From positions 9,548-73,547 of the forward strand of contig CAAGAN010000028.1 in NCBI GenBank assembly GCA_900767825.1: a DNA stretch of 64,000 nucleotides, given 5' to 3'. The position numbers and the translations under genes were made by a program. Shown here one piece after another: positions 1 through 6,858 of this stretch. This DNA is from Bacilli bacterium. GTDB taxonomy: Bacteria; Bacillota_I; Bacilli_A; RFN20; CAG-826. Under the pieces are notes generated by a model. That model was not told the origin of the DNA, searched no databases, and worked only from the letters and a program-made list of their open reading frames with translations. Each line of letters opens with the position of its first letter. The stretch's first letter is position 1.

Positions 1-100
1 ATTAAAATTCTCCTTGCGACCAAAACGGCACAAAGACCCTACATGGTTTATCAAAGTAAAATATATATGGCTATTCCTTATATTATAAATGAATTACAAG

Positions 101-139
101 TAAGGTTTGTACCGAGGTACAACTATATTCTAAACCTTA
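101..139. repeat. Nested inverted repeat downstream of recA
   Basis: Perfect 8-base arms (101-108 and 132-139, TAAGGTTT/AAACCTTA) enclose a second small palindrome at 109-120 (GTACC/GGTAC). No T-tract follows, so it does not look like a normal terminator. The rest of 1-170 shows no convincing coding frame. Confidence 0.5.
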
Positions 140-170
140 AAAGCCCCTTTTGTGTAGCCTTATTTCACTT

Positions 171-198
171 TAAATAGAAAAGGCAGGTTTCCCTGCCT
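171..198 (-). terminator. recA transcription terminator
   Basis: On the minus strand the stem GGCAGG/CCTGCC with a four-base GAAA loop (182-197) is followed by TTTTCTATTT, immediately after the recA stop codon. This is a standard intrinsic terminator. Confidence 0.85.
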
Positions 199-203
199 CG
201 AAT

Positions 204-1199
204 TTATTCGGTTTTTATCTTTTCTTTAATTTTTTCTTCAAGATCTTTAGCAACTTCAGGATGTTCTTTTAGATAAGTTTTAGAAGCTTCCCTTCCGTTT
301 CCGATCTTGTTACCATCGATTTCATACCAGTTGCCAGATTTCTTAAGCAAATTGTATTCTTCACCTAAATCTAGAAGTTCGCCAGTCCTAGATATTCCTT
401 GTCCGAATATCATATCGATGGTGCAGCTCTTGAATGGAGGGGCAACCTTATTCTTAACGATTTTGACCTTGACTGAGTTACCTACTATATCAGAACCGCT
501 CTTGATAGCTTCAGCACGGCGGATATCAATCCTAATAGAAGCATAGAATTTTAAGGCGCGTCCACCAGTAGTTGTTTCTGGGTTTCCATAGATAACACCA
601 ACTTTTTCACGAAGTTGGTTAATAAATATAACTACTGTTCCAGTCTTATTTAATATACCAGCGATCTTCCTCATGCCTTTTGACATAAGTCTAGCTTGCA
701 AACCAACTTGGTTATCTGACATTACTCCATCAAGTTCGGCTTGTGGGACTAAAGCCGCAACTGAGTCGACGACAATAATATCGATAGCACCGGAAGAAGC
801 TAACATTTCGCAAATCTCTAGAGCCTGCTCTCCTGAATCAGGCTGGGAAAGTATTAATTCATCAATATCGACGCCTAATTTTGAAGCGTATTCAGGATCG
901 ATAGCATGTTCTGCATCTATAAATGCAGCTCTGCCACCTTTTAATTGAGCTTGGGCGATTGCTTCTAGGGCAAGGGTAGTCTTACCACTGGATTCAGGAC
1001 CATATATTTCAACAATCCTTCCTTTTGGATATCCACCAACTCCTAAAGCTTGATCTAACAATATAGATCCAGTAGGAATTACATCGACATCAACGTGTGG
1101 GCGTTCCCCTAGGCGCATAACAGAACCTTTTCCGTATGCTTTTTCAATACATTTCAAGGCATCTTCAAGTGCTTTATCTTTTTCGTTTACATTAGCCAT
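204..1199 (-). CDS. recA: RecA recombinase
   Basis: DNA strand-exchange protein and SOS co-protease acting in homologous recombination in the cytoplasm. The 331 residues contain the Walker A loop GPESSGKT at 67-74, a Walker B strand (IIVVDSVAAL, about 138-147), the NQLREK DNA-binding loop region and the GGRALKFYAS segment typical of RecA. The length is slightly short of the usual 340-350 because the acidic C-terminal tail is brief (ends EEKIKEKIKTE). The start is set by AAGGAGG placed 8 bases upstream on the minus strand. It follows pncC and pgsA on the same strand, an order common in Firmicutes (pgsA-cinA-recA). recX lies far away at 25 kb. No SOS box was recognised upstream. Identification is very secure. 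Confidence 0.98.
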   Translation of the reverse strand: MANVNEKDKALEDALKCIEKAYGKGSVMRLGERPHVDVDVIPTGSILLDQALGVGGYPKGRIVEIYGPESSGKTTLALEAIAQAQLKGGRAAFIDAEHAIDPEYASKLGVDIDELILSQPDSGEQALEICEMLASSGAIDIIVVDSVAALVPQAELDGVMSDNQVGLQARLMSKGMRKIAGILNKTGTVVIFINQLREKVGVIYGNPETTTGGRALKFYASIRIDIRRAEAIKSGSDIVGNSVKVKIVKNKVAPPFKSCTIDMIFGQGISRTGELLDLGEEYNLLKKSGNWYEIDGNKIGNGREASKTYLKEHPEVAKDLEEKIKEKIKTE

Positions 1200-1260
1200 T
1201 CTTTCGGCCTCCTTACAATATATGTAGCCTCTTAATTATCAAAAAGGCTCAAATTATTTT

Positions 1261-1731
1261 TTATCTATTCAATATGCTTAGGGCAAAAGTTGCCATAGCT
1301 TCAACTGTATTTTCCCTGATGAAATTTCTATCTCCATCAAAATGGAGCGGGATTGTCCAAACAAAGTTTTGATAACATAACCCTAAATAAACATCTCCAA
1401 CAGCCTTGCCTCCTGTTTCAACAGTCGGGCCAGCATTACCTGTACAAGAAAGACAAATGTCAACTCCAAGAGTTTTCTTTCCCCCAATTGCCATTTCAGA
1501 AGCAACTTGAGCCGAAACTACTCCATATTTATCTATAGTTTCTTTCTTTACATTACATAAAGAAATCTTTTCACTGGCCCAGTAAGTGACTAATGCCCCT
1601 TTAAAAGAAGCGCTCGCACCAGGAATGGAACATATCGAAGAAGAAAATAACCCTCCGGTAAGAGATTCAACACTTCCCAAAGTAAGTTTTTGTTCCTTTA
1701 ATTTATTTAAAAGAGTTTCAAGATTACTCAT
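1261..1731 (-). CDS. pncC: PncC/CinA C-terminal-type nicotinamide-nucleotide amidase
   Basis: Likely deamidates nicotinamide mononucleotide to nicotinate mononucleotide in pyridine-nucleotide recycling. The 156 residues correspond only to the amidase domain of CinA; the N-terminal COG1058 half of full-length CinA is absent, as in stand-alone PncC proteins. Visible motifs are VESLTGG at 21-27 near the N-terminus, the CTGNAGP loop (family: G-x-AGP), and a GDR triplet near the C-terminus. Its start overlaps the end of pgsA by 8 bases, so the two are translationally coupled. Neighbourhood pgsA-cinA-recA is conserved in Firmicutes. Whether it acts on NMN or on another nucleotide cannot be told from sequence. 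Confidence 0.9.
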   Translation of the reverse strand: MSNLETLLNKLKEQKLTLGSVESLTGGLFSSSICSIPGASASFKGALVTYWASEKISLCNVKKETIDKYGVVSAQVASEMAIGGKKTLGVDICLSCTGNAGPTVETGGKAVGDVYLGLCYQNFVWTIPLHFDGDRNFIRENTVEAMATFALSILNR

Positions 1732-2359
1732 GCTTCCCCTCCTTCAATACTTTTCTATTTTGTATAACATAAATTATACCCGAAAGTACCGAGAAGAATG
1801 TAGCTATATAAATAAGGATAGAGGAAATGTTAATAGCAACCGGCCAAGAAGAATCAAAATAAGAGAATGGCCAGCCGTTTAATAAAACTACAGGAATAGC
1901 AACCATTTGGGAAACTGTTTTAAGTTTTCCAAATATATTAGCAGCAATAACTTCGTTTTTCTTCGCAGCTATAAACCTAAGCCCATCTACAACTAAATCC
2001 CTAATTACCATTAAGATAACGCAAAATACAGGAATGAAGCATCTTTGGTTAGGAGCAAATGACCAAGGGAATACTAGAAAGATAAGAAGGCCATTAACAA
2101 GCATCTTGTCCGCGATTGGATCAAGGAATTTCCCTAAATCAGTTACTTGGTTCCATTTCCTTGCTAGATATCCATCAAGGAAATCAGTCAAGGATGCAAC
2201 GATAAATAGGATACATGCTATTAGATATACTAGATTGATTCCAGAATTCCCAAGAAGCGGAGATTCAAATGAAGGAATAACAGAGCAAGTAAACAAGAAG
2301 ACAAGTAAGACGGCGACTAGAACGATTCTAACAGTTGTAATTTTTGTAGGTATATTCAT
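1724..2359 (-). CDS. pgsA: CDP-diacylglycerol--glycerol-3-phosphate 3-phosphatidyltransferase
   Basis: Integral membrane enzyme making phosphatidylglycerol phosphate from CDP-diacylglycerol, the first committed step to anionic phospholipids. The CDP-alcohol phosphotransferase signature D-G-x2-A-R-x8-G-x3-D-x3-D is complete: D62, G63, A66, R67, G76, D80, D84. There are several hydrophobic helices (about 8-27, 41-58, 103-121, 150-165, 172-200). It starts just 28 bases after the RNase P RNA 3' end, with AAGAAGGA upstream, so it may be expressed from read-through or from a promoter inside that gap. The 211-residue length is a little longer than B. subtilis PgsA, mainly through an N-terminal extracytoplasmic loop. 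Confidence 0.95.
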   Translation of the reverse strand: MNIPTKITTVRIVLVAVLLVFLFTCSVIPSFESPLLGNSGINLVYLIACILFIVASLTDFLDGYLARKWNQVTDLGKFLDPIADKMLVNGLLIFLVFPWSFAPNQRCFIPVFCVILMVIRDLVVDGLRFIAAKKNEVIAANIFGKLKTVSQMVAIPVVLLNGWPFSYFDSSWPVAINISSILIYIATFFSVLSGIIYVIQNRKVLKEGKHE

Positions 2360-2386
2360 CTTTTTTCCTTCTTTCTTTTAAAAAGT

Positions 2387-2715
2387 ATCCGACCCTGTAA
2401 GCCATGTTTTGTCGAGAGCGACAATTTATCTCGGCATATGCCGGTCCCTTTGATTTCATTTCATCTCTAGGACTTCCCCTACCAAATTTGGGTTTCTCGC
2501 TTGTGGGGTTTACCGCGTTTCATCTTAACGTCGCCGTTAAGCTCGTCTCTGTGGCACCTTAGGAAGATAATTCTACTGGAGACTTCTCTTCGCCGTTATG
2601 CACTTCTGCATACCTGAGGTTATTTATTTCCTCAGCGCAAACACTACCATCATCGCAGATGGTGCGAGCATGGACTTTCCTCTACTATTTCTAGCAGCAG
2701 TCGCTCGGGCCGGAT
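2387..2715 (-). ncRNA. rnpB: RNase P RNA (B-type)
   Basis: Catalytic RNA that cuts tRNA 5' leaders. On the minus strand the 5' conserved block GAGGAAAGTCCATGCTCGCACC lies at 2660-2681, the P4-region block GGTAAACCCC at about 2508-2517 and the CACAGAGAC-type block at about 2546-2556. The 5' end ATCCGGCCC (2707-2715) pairs along all nine bases with the 3' GGGTCGGAT (2387-2395), forming helix P1 and fixing both ends; a short T-run follows at 2384-2381. gpsB lies directly upstream, the same arrangement as gpsB-rnpB in Bacillus subtilis. Confidence 0.95.
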
Positions 2716-3077
2716 TAGATGTTATTTGGATTGACGCCCCTTTTATATAATTCATTCTCTAGCTTAGTAATCCTATTTAACAAATCGATGTTAGTAGAAT
2801 TGACTGCCGAGGAATCCTTAATTCCAGAAAGGCGTTCCTTCATTCTGGCATTTTCAACTTCCAAAGTGGAAATCTTTTCTTTTTCCTTACGCCAATTAGT
2901 CTCTAGCTCGACTATATATTTCTTACTTTCGAGATAATATTTTTCGAAAGCCCTATAGTCCATAATGATTTTGTCTAAAAATTCATCTACTTCATCTGGA
3001 TCATATCCATTTCCATTAGGTTTGAATGTCTTGTTCAAAATCTTTGTAGCGTTAAGACTTATGCTGTTATCTTCCAT
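2715..3077 (-). CDS. gpsB: GpsB, DivIVA-family cell-division regulator
   Basis: Small coiled-coil cytoplasmic protein that in Firmicutes links penicillin-binding proteins to the division site. The N-terminal DivIVA/GpsB lipid-binding domain is visible (ILNKTFKP then GYDPDEVDEFLDKIIMDY, about 13-40), followed by a coiled coil (45-85), a low-complexity linker and a short C-terminal helix with the N-x-D-[IL]-L-x-R-[IL]-x-x-LE motif that mediates trimerisation in GpsB. The 120-residue length and the rnpB neighbour fit GpsB rather than the longer DivIVA. The stop codon abuts the RNase P RNA 5' end. A strong promoter lies upstream at 3095-3123. Confidence 0.92.
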   Translation of the reverse strand: MEDNSISLNATKILNKTFKPNGNGYDPDEVDEFLDKIIMDYRAFEKYYLESKKYIVELETNWRKEKEKISTLEVENARMKERLSGIKDSSAVNSTNIDLLNRITKLENELYKRGVNPNNI

Positions 3078-3089
3078 TGAAAACTCCCT

Positions 3090-3123
3090 TTTCGATTATA
3101 TCGAAAGATAGTTCATCTATCAA
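3090..3123 (-). promoter_or_regulatory. gpsB promoter with palindrome over the -10 box
   Basis: Reading the minus strand, TTGATA (3118-3123) and TATAAT (3095-3100) are separated by exactly 17 bases. A perfect palindrome TTTCGAT-ATA-ATCGAAA (3090-3106) covers the -10 box, so a regulator could bind there. The -35 hexamer is shared with the upstream region of the divergent exonuclease gene. Confidence 0.75.
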
Positions 3124-3140
3124 TATAAACCAAGATTTTA

Positions 3141-3152
3141 TATAATGATTCG
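3141..3152 (+). promoter_or_regulatory. -10 box six bases before a GTG start (leaderless candidate)
   Basis: TATAAT at 3141-3146 is followed by six bases and then the GTG start at 3153. Transcription would begin at or next to the start codon. No Shine-Dalgarno sequence is present. Confidence 0.55.
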
Positions 3153-3878
3153 GTGAAAAAATTAGACACTTTATTAAAGAAAAGAAAAACTATTGCCTTC
3201 TTAGATTTAGAAGGAACCCAACTAACTCACGAAATAATTGAGGTTGGTTTAGTCAAGGTAACATTGAACCCTGATAACTCAATAAAGAAGGAATACAAGG
3301 GTTTAAAGCTATATGTCCTGCCTAAAAGCCATGTTGGAAGTGTTGTTACTCATTTAACTGGCATAACTGATTCTTTGGTAAAAAAAGAAGGAATTCATTA
3401 TTCGGAAGCCATATCCAAAATAAAGGGATACATGGGTGAAGATTATGAAAAATGCATCTTCATGGTATATGGGAATCAAGATGCTGCAATGTTTATAAAT
3501 ACTTACAAGAAAAACACGGAAACTAATTTTGAGGATTCTAGGTTTTTAGCAAGCAGATGTATCGACATGTCTAAATTCTTCCAAAACTATTTCTCAGGAA
3601 AAAACGGCAATCCTATCTCACTAGAAAAGTTATGTGAAAACCTTGAAGTCAAATATAGAGGTAAAGCACACGATGCTTTAACCGATGCGTTTGCTTTACT
3701 TGATTGCTATAAAGCATTTTTAAGTAAACCTGATTTAGTCAAGAAAAACTATAAGCTTTCCCTATCAGAAAAAACTAACTACCCCTATTCAATTAGACGA
3801 GTTATCAACGAATTAAATAATGGGAACATAGTTACTCCTGAGCAATTTGAAGAGTTCATTTCGGGGGATTTAAAATGA
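3153..3878 (+). CDS. DEDD-type 3'-5' exonuclease (DnaQ-like fold)
   Basis: Predicted 3'-5' exonuclease of the RNase T/DnaQ superfamily, acting on DNA or RNA. The metal-binding motifs are ExoI FLDLEGTQLTHEIIEVG (about 15-31, D17 and E19), a central motif around YGNQDAAMF, and ExoIII HDALTDA (about 172-178), giving a DEDDh arrangement. The 241 residues form a single domain plus a C-terminal helical tail. The start is GTG; the ATG a few bases upstream is out of frame and runs into a stop. Its stop overlaps the recU start (ATGA), so the two genes form an operon and may share a role in DNA processing. No specific gene name can be given. Confidence 0.85.
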   Translation: MKKLDTLLKKRKTIAFLDLEGTQLTHEIIEVGLVKVTLNPDNSIKKEYKGLKLYVLPKSHVGSVVTHLTGITDSLVKKEGIHYSEAISKIKGYMGEDYEKCIFMVYGNQDAAMFINTYKKNTETNFEDSRFLASRCIDMSKFFQNYFSGKNGNPISLEKLCENLEVKYRGKAHDALTDAFALLDCYKAFLSKPDLVKKNYKLSLSEKTNYPYSIRRVINELNNGNIVTPEQFEEFISGDLK

Positions 3879-4471
3879 GCGAGATCAATTATCCAAAAGG
3901 AACAAGTCACCCTGCAGCCATAATAAAAAAGAAAGAAAAGACAAAAAGGAATCTAAAAGTCCAAGCCGGCAATAGAGGGCTTGATTTCGAAGATGCCATA
4001 AACCAGACAAATGAATACTATAAAGAAAAAGGTCTTTGCCTAGTTACCAAAAGACCTACGCCGATAAAAATAGTAAAGGTAGATTATTCAAAAGGAGCAA
4101 AAATCACTGAAGCTTTTTTTGAGACTCAATCCACCACCGACTATAATGGAGTATACAAAGGAAAATATCTAGATTTTGAAGCAAAGAGCACTAGAAGCAA
4201 AACTTCTTTTCCTCTTGCAAACATCCCTCCACAGCAAATAGAACACCTTAAAAACGTAATATTTCATAAAGGAATTGCGTTCTTTCTTATCAATTTGCAT
4301 TGTTTTAACAAAACATACTTAATAGATGCAACTATAGTAATCGACTATTATGAAAATAGACAAAGAGCATCAATTCCTTTTAAGGATTTAGAAGAAAAAG
4401 GGTATCTAGTAAAGGAAAGCTATAGGCCTAGATTAGATTACCTTAGCATCCTTGATGAGCATTTTCTTTAG
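3875..4471 (+). CDS. recU: RecU Holliday junction resolvase
   Basis: Firmicute-specific structure-selective endonuclease that resolves Holliday junctions and supports chromosome segregation. Conserved features include NRGLDFEDAIN near residue 33, the catalytic block TTDYNGVYKGKYLDFEAKST (Asp, Glu and Lys residues of the PD-(D/E)xK-like site, about 88-107), then KTSFPLANI and a QIEHLK segment. The 198-residue length is normal. It overlaps the exonuclease gene by four bases. In many Firmicutes recU pairs with a penicillin-binding protein gene; here that partner is replaced by the exonuclease. Its 3' end overlaps the convergent nth gene by 29 bases. Confidence 0.95.
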   Translation: MSEINYPKGTSHPAAIIKKKEKTKRNLKVQAGNRGLDFEDAINQTNEYYKEKGLCLVTKRPTPIKIVKVDYSKGAKITEAFFETQSTTDYNGVYKGKYLDFEAKSTRSKTSFPLANIPPQQIEHLKNVIFHKGIAFFLINLHCFNKTYLIDATIVIDYYENRQRASIPFKDLEEKGYLVKESYRPRLDYLSILDEHFL

Positions 4472-5084
4472 ACTTACAAATATTTGAAAAAGGACATGTC
4501 TTACATAAAGGCTTTCTTGCATGGCAAATAGTTCTGCCGTGTTCAATTATTTGGTGATGCAAATTGATCCAGCTCTCTTTTGGAAATGCCTTTTTCGCCT
4601 TTTCCATAACTTCGATTGGAGTGTCTTTCTCTTTAGCAATGCCTAAGCGAGTCAATACTCTTTTGCAATGTGTATCAACTGGAAAAGAAGGAACTTTAAA
4701 GCATTCTGCTAAAACTACTGAAGCAGTCTTTATCCCTACTCCCGGAAGAGAAACTAAATCAGATAAATTAGAAGGAACTTGCCCATCATATTTATTAACG
4801 AGCACCTTGCTCATTTCTAGTAAATTCTTAGCCTTGTTTTTATATAATCCAATAGATCTGATAATCAATTCAATTTCTTTTATATCTGCTTTAGAAAAAG
4901 CATATGGATCAGGAAAAAGAGAAAATAGTTTTGGGGTAACTAGATTAACTGCTTTATCTGTAGTTTGGGCAGATAAAGATACTGCAACAATACATTGAAA
5001 CGGAGAAGAAAAAACTAGGCTACATTTAGCATTTGGGTAGCTAGAAGAGAATATATCTAATATCAGTTTATTTCTAATCGTCAT
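4443..5084 (-). CDS. nth: Endonuclease III (DNA glycosylase/AP lyase)
   Basis: Base-excision-repair enzyme removing oxidised pyrimidines and cutting at abasic sites. The helix-hairpin-helix motif LPGVGIKTA (113-121) contains catalytic Lys119, and the catalytic aspartate is D137 in FPVDTHC. The C-terminal [4Fe-4S] cluster ligands are all present with canonical spacing: C187-x6-C194-x2-C197-x5-C203. The 213 residues are a normal length. The start overlaps the end of dnaD by 11 bases, giving the dnaD-nth order known from Bacillus. Confidence 0.97.
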   Translation of the reverse strand: MTIRNKLILDIFSSSYPNAKCSLVFSSPFQCIVAVSLSAQTTDKAVNLVTPKLFSLFPDPYAFSKADIKEIELIIRSIGLYKNKAKNLLEMSKVLVNKYDGQVPSNLSDLVSLPGVGIKTASVVLAECFKVPSFPVDTHCKRVLTRLGIAKEKDTPIEVMEKAKKAFPKESWINLHHQIIEHGRTICHARKPLCKTCPFSNICKSKENAHQGC

Positions 5085-5736
5085 CTTTAACCCATTTGGT
5101 CTTAGCTATTTCAAAAGTCTTCTCAATATCTTTGTCCCAATTCGAATTAACCGAGGAGACGCCTTCTTTTTCAATATCTTCGCTACGACGATAAGTTCTT
5201 AATTCTCTATCAATGGACTTAAAAGTCTTCTTTCCAGCCGCTAGACTAGCTTCTAATGCACCTTTTATATCTTCTTTTGAATAAGAAGAATCAAGCCAAG
5301 AAGATAAAGTTGAAGATTCTAGTGGAGATAAAGTCCTGTTAAGTCTAGATTCAAAAAAAGAAGATAGCTCCGAAAGATCGTTAGCCCTAGAAGCAGAATA
5401 TAAAGCAGATCTTTCCTTGGCTACATCTAGTTCAAACAATTTATAAAGTTTCTTCTTTAATGGTTCTAAAGAAGTTCTAATCTTTCCGCCGCTTTCATCA
5501 TAAGAAATAAAATCTCTAGATAACAAAGAAGCAAGGGCGTTATCTATATCTTTTGTTTTATAATTCATCTTCAAGGAAAGCAAATCGGCAGTGACTAAAT
5601 CATTACCTTGTAAAATAAGATGATCGACCATTAATAAAACAATTAAATCAGATTCGCTTATTCCTAATTTCTTATATTGCTCAAGTAACAAATAACGGAA
5701 GTCAACGGCAACCATAGAAGAATTGATATAGCCCAT
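5074..5736 (-). CDS. dnaD: DnaD-like replication initiation/primosome protein
   Basis: DNA-remodelling protein helping load the replicative helicase in Firmicutes. An N-terminal winged-helix region is visible (about 15-95: LGISESDLIVLLMVDHLILQGN, then a wing around DFISYDESGGK). A second helical DnaD/DnaB2 domain follows (about 120-190), with the motif LSPLESSTLSSWLDSSYSKEDIKGALE and an R-x-L-R-T-Y-R-like end. The 220-residue length matches B. subtilis DnaD. It sits between the nucleotidyltransferase gene (one base gap to its stop) and nth, the conserved context. Sequence identity is divergent, so the call rests on domain pattern plus synteny. Confidence 0.85.
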   Translation of the reverse strand: MGYINSSMVAVDFRYLLLEQYKKLGISESDLIVLLMVDHLILQGNDLVTADLLSLKMNYKTKDIDNALASLLSRDFISYDESGGKIRTSLEPLKKKLYKLFELDVAKERSALYSASRANDLSELSSFFESRLNRTLSPLESSTLSSWLDSSYSKEDIKGALEASLAAGKKTFKSIDRELRTYRRSEDIEKEGVSSVNSNWDKDIEKTFEIAKTKWVKDDD

Positions 5737-5737
5737 A

Positions 5738-6346
5738 TTATTTCTTTTTCCTTTCCATCGCGATTTTATCGGAGTTTAAATTATCAAGCAAATTGGACAA
5801 AGTTGAAATAGCGACTTTTGTTTTTTCTTCAAGTTCAAACCCTAGTCTATTAGCAAACCTATTAGCCCTAAGAATTCTAAGTGGATCCTCTTTGATTCTA
5901 ATATAAGGGTTGCCGATAAATTTAATTAAAGAAGTCCGCAAATCTTTAATACCTTGATGAAAATCATATACATTGTTATCTATGTCGATATAGATGGCAT
6001 TTATAGTAAAATCCCTGCGGAAAGAGTCTAAAAAAATTGATTTTGTAAAACTTATTTTTGAAGGGTGGCGGTAATCTAAATATTGTGACTCAACTCTCAA
6101 GGTAGTTATGTCAATATGAGTATCATTAACCTTAATCTTTACGCATCCAAACTTAGAAAAAGTATAGTCGCCATCAGGATAAATATCCTTGATCTCATTT
6201 GGATTAGCATCAGTTACAAAATCATAATCTGATATTTCTAAACCTAATAAAAAGTCACGGCTAGTTCCTCCTATCATATACAAAGAGTAGCCATGTTCTT
6301 TAAATTTGTTTGCGACAGCAATAAATACTTCTGGAAGCATGATCAT
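5738..6346 (-). CDS. CCA-adding/poly(A) polymerase-type nucleotidyltransferase, half length
   Basis: Nucleotidyltransferase of the class II tRNA CCA-adding family. The catalytic head is intact: GGTSRD (26-31), the metal-binding carboxylates D40 and D42 in SDYDFVTDA, and RRDFTINA (about 109-116). The neck begins with the DPLRILRANRFANRLGF motif that selects nucleotides. It then ends after 202 residues (…IAMERKKK), whereas typical enzymes of about 400 residues continue into the body and tail that hold the tRNA. The next gene starts one base past the stop, with no sign of the missing half. Either this is a compact enzyme with a separate partner, or a truncated gene. A TATAAT lies 8 bases before the first ATG. 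Confidence 0.85.
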   Translation of the reverse strand: MIMLPEVFIAVANKFKEHGYSLYMIGGTSRDFLLGLEISDYDFVTDANPNEIKDIYPDGDYTFSKFGCVKIKVNDTHIDITTLRVESQYLDYRHPSKISFTKSIFLDSFRRDFTINAIYIDIDNNVYDFHQGIKDLRTSLIKFIGNPYIRIKEDPLRILRANRFANRLGFELEEKTKVAISTLSNLLDNLNSDKIAMERKKK

Positions 6347-6368
6347 ATTTTACCATTATAAAGGTAAG

Positions 6369-6393
6369 AAAAAAGCCCCGGCAGTACCGAGGC
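6369..6393 (-). terminator. hup terminator
   Basis: Minus-strand stem GCCTCGG/CCGGGGC (6375-6381 with 6387-6393, one G-T pair) and a five-base loop, followed by a run of T residues. It sits after the HU stop codon. Confidence 0.85.
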
Positions 6394-6411
6394 TAAACCA
6401 TCTTAGATAAC

Positions 6412-6684
6412 TTAGTTAAGCTTTTCTTTTAAGGTTTTGGAAGGCTTGAAAGCGACGGTATTAGAAGCAGCGATTTCAATCTTTTCCTTGGTGGAAGGAT
6501 TGGTTCCGACACGGGCAGCTCTTTCCTTCTTTTCGAAGATACCAAAGCCAGAGAGTTTGACGGCTTCACCCTTTACAAGGGCTTCTTCAATGGTGGCTAA
6601 GGCTTTTTCGACAACAGCTTCGGCATCACGATGTGAGACTTCAGCTTTTCCGGCGACAATGGTGATTAATTCAGCTTTGTTCAT
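6412..6684 (-). CDS. hup: HU-family DNA-binding protein
   Basis: Histone-like dimeric protein that bends and compacts DNA. The 90 residues show the full HU fold: MNKAELITIVAGKAEVS, the helix AVVEKALATIEEAL, then KLSGFGIFE-K-ERAAR-G-NP, in which the GFG-F and R-x-x-R-x-G-x-NP elements form the DNA-binding arm (about 46-63), and the C-terminal FKPSKTLKEKLN. AAGGAGG lies 11 bases upstream. It is monocistronic, with its own terminator. Codon use is rich in GAA/GCT, consistent with high expression. Confidence 0.97.
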   Translation of the reverse strand: MNKAELITIVAGKAEVSHRDAEAVVEKALATIEEALVKGEAVKLSGFGIFEKKERAARVGTNPSTKEKIEIAASNTVAFKPSKTLKEKLN

Positions 6685-6767
6685 GGATATTTTATCCTCC
6701 TTATGCTGTTTGGTAAAAAAAAATTAACATCTAGGCACGTGTTTTGCAAGTTATTTTTTAAAAATTA

Positions 6768-6791
6768 CCTAAAAAAGATACTATTTTTAGG
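6768..6791 (-). terminator. Possible weak terminator after der
   Basis: An AT-rich hairpin CCTAAAAA/TTTTTAGG (6768-6775, 6784-6791) lies between der and hup and is followed on the minus strand by TAATTTTT. The stem is weak, so this is tentative. The rest of 6690-6858 shows no gene. Confidence 0.35.
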
Positions 6792-6858
6792 AAGGTTGCA
6801 CAAAAATTCGATGCTATCGACACTTTTTGAAGTTAAAAATTCAAAATGTCTTTAAAAC

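Noticed and set aside
6731..6745. CACGTG near 6736 as a parS site
   Set aside because: Only the core of the known parS consensus matches; the flanking arms do not. The CACGTG near 28991 likewise fits a local operator better.
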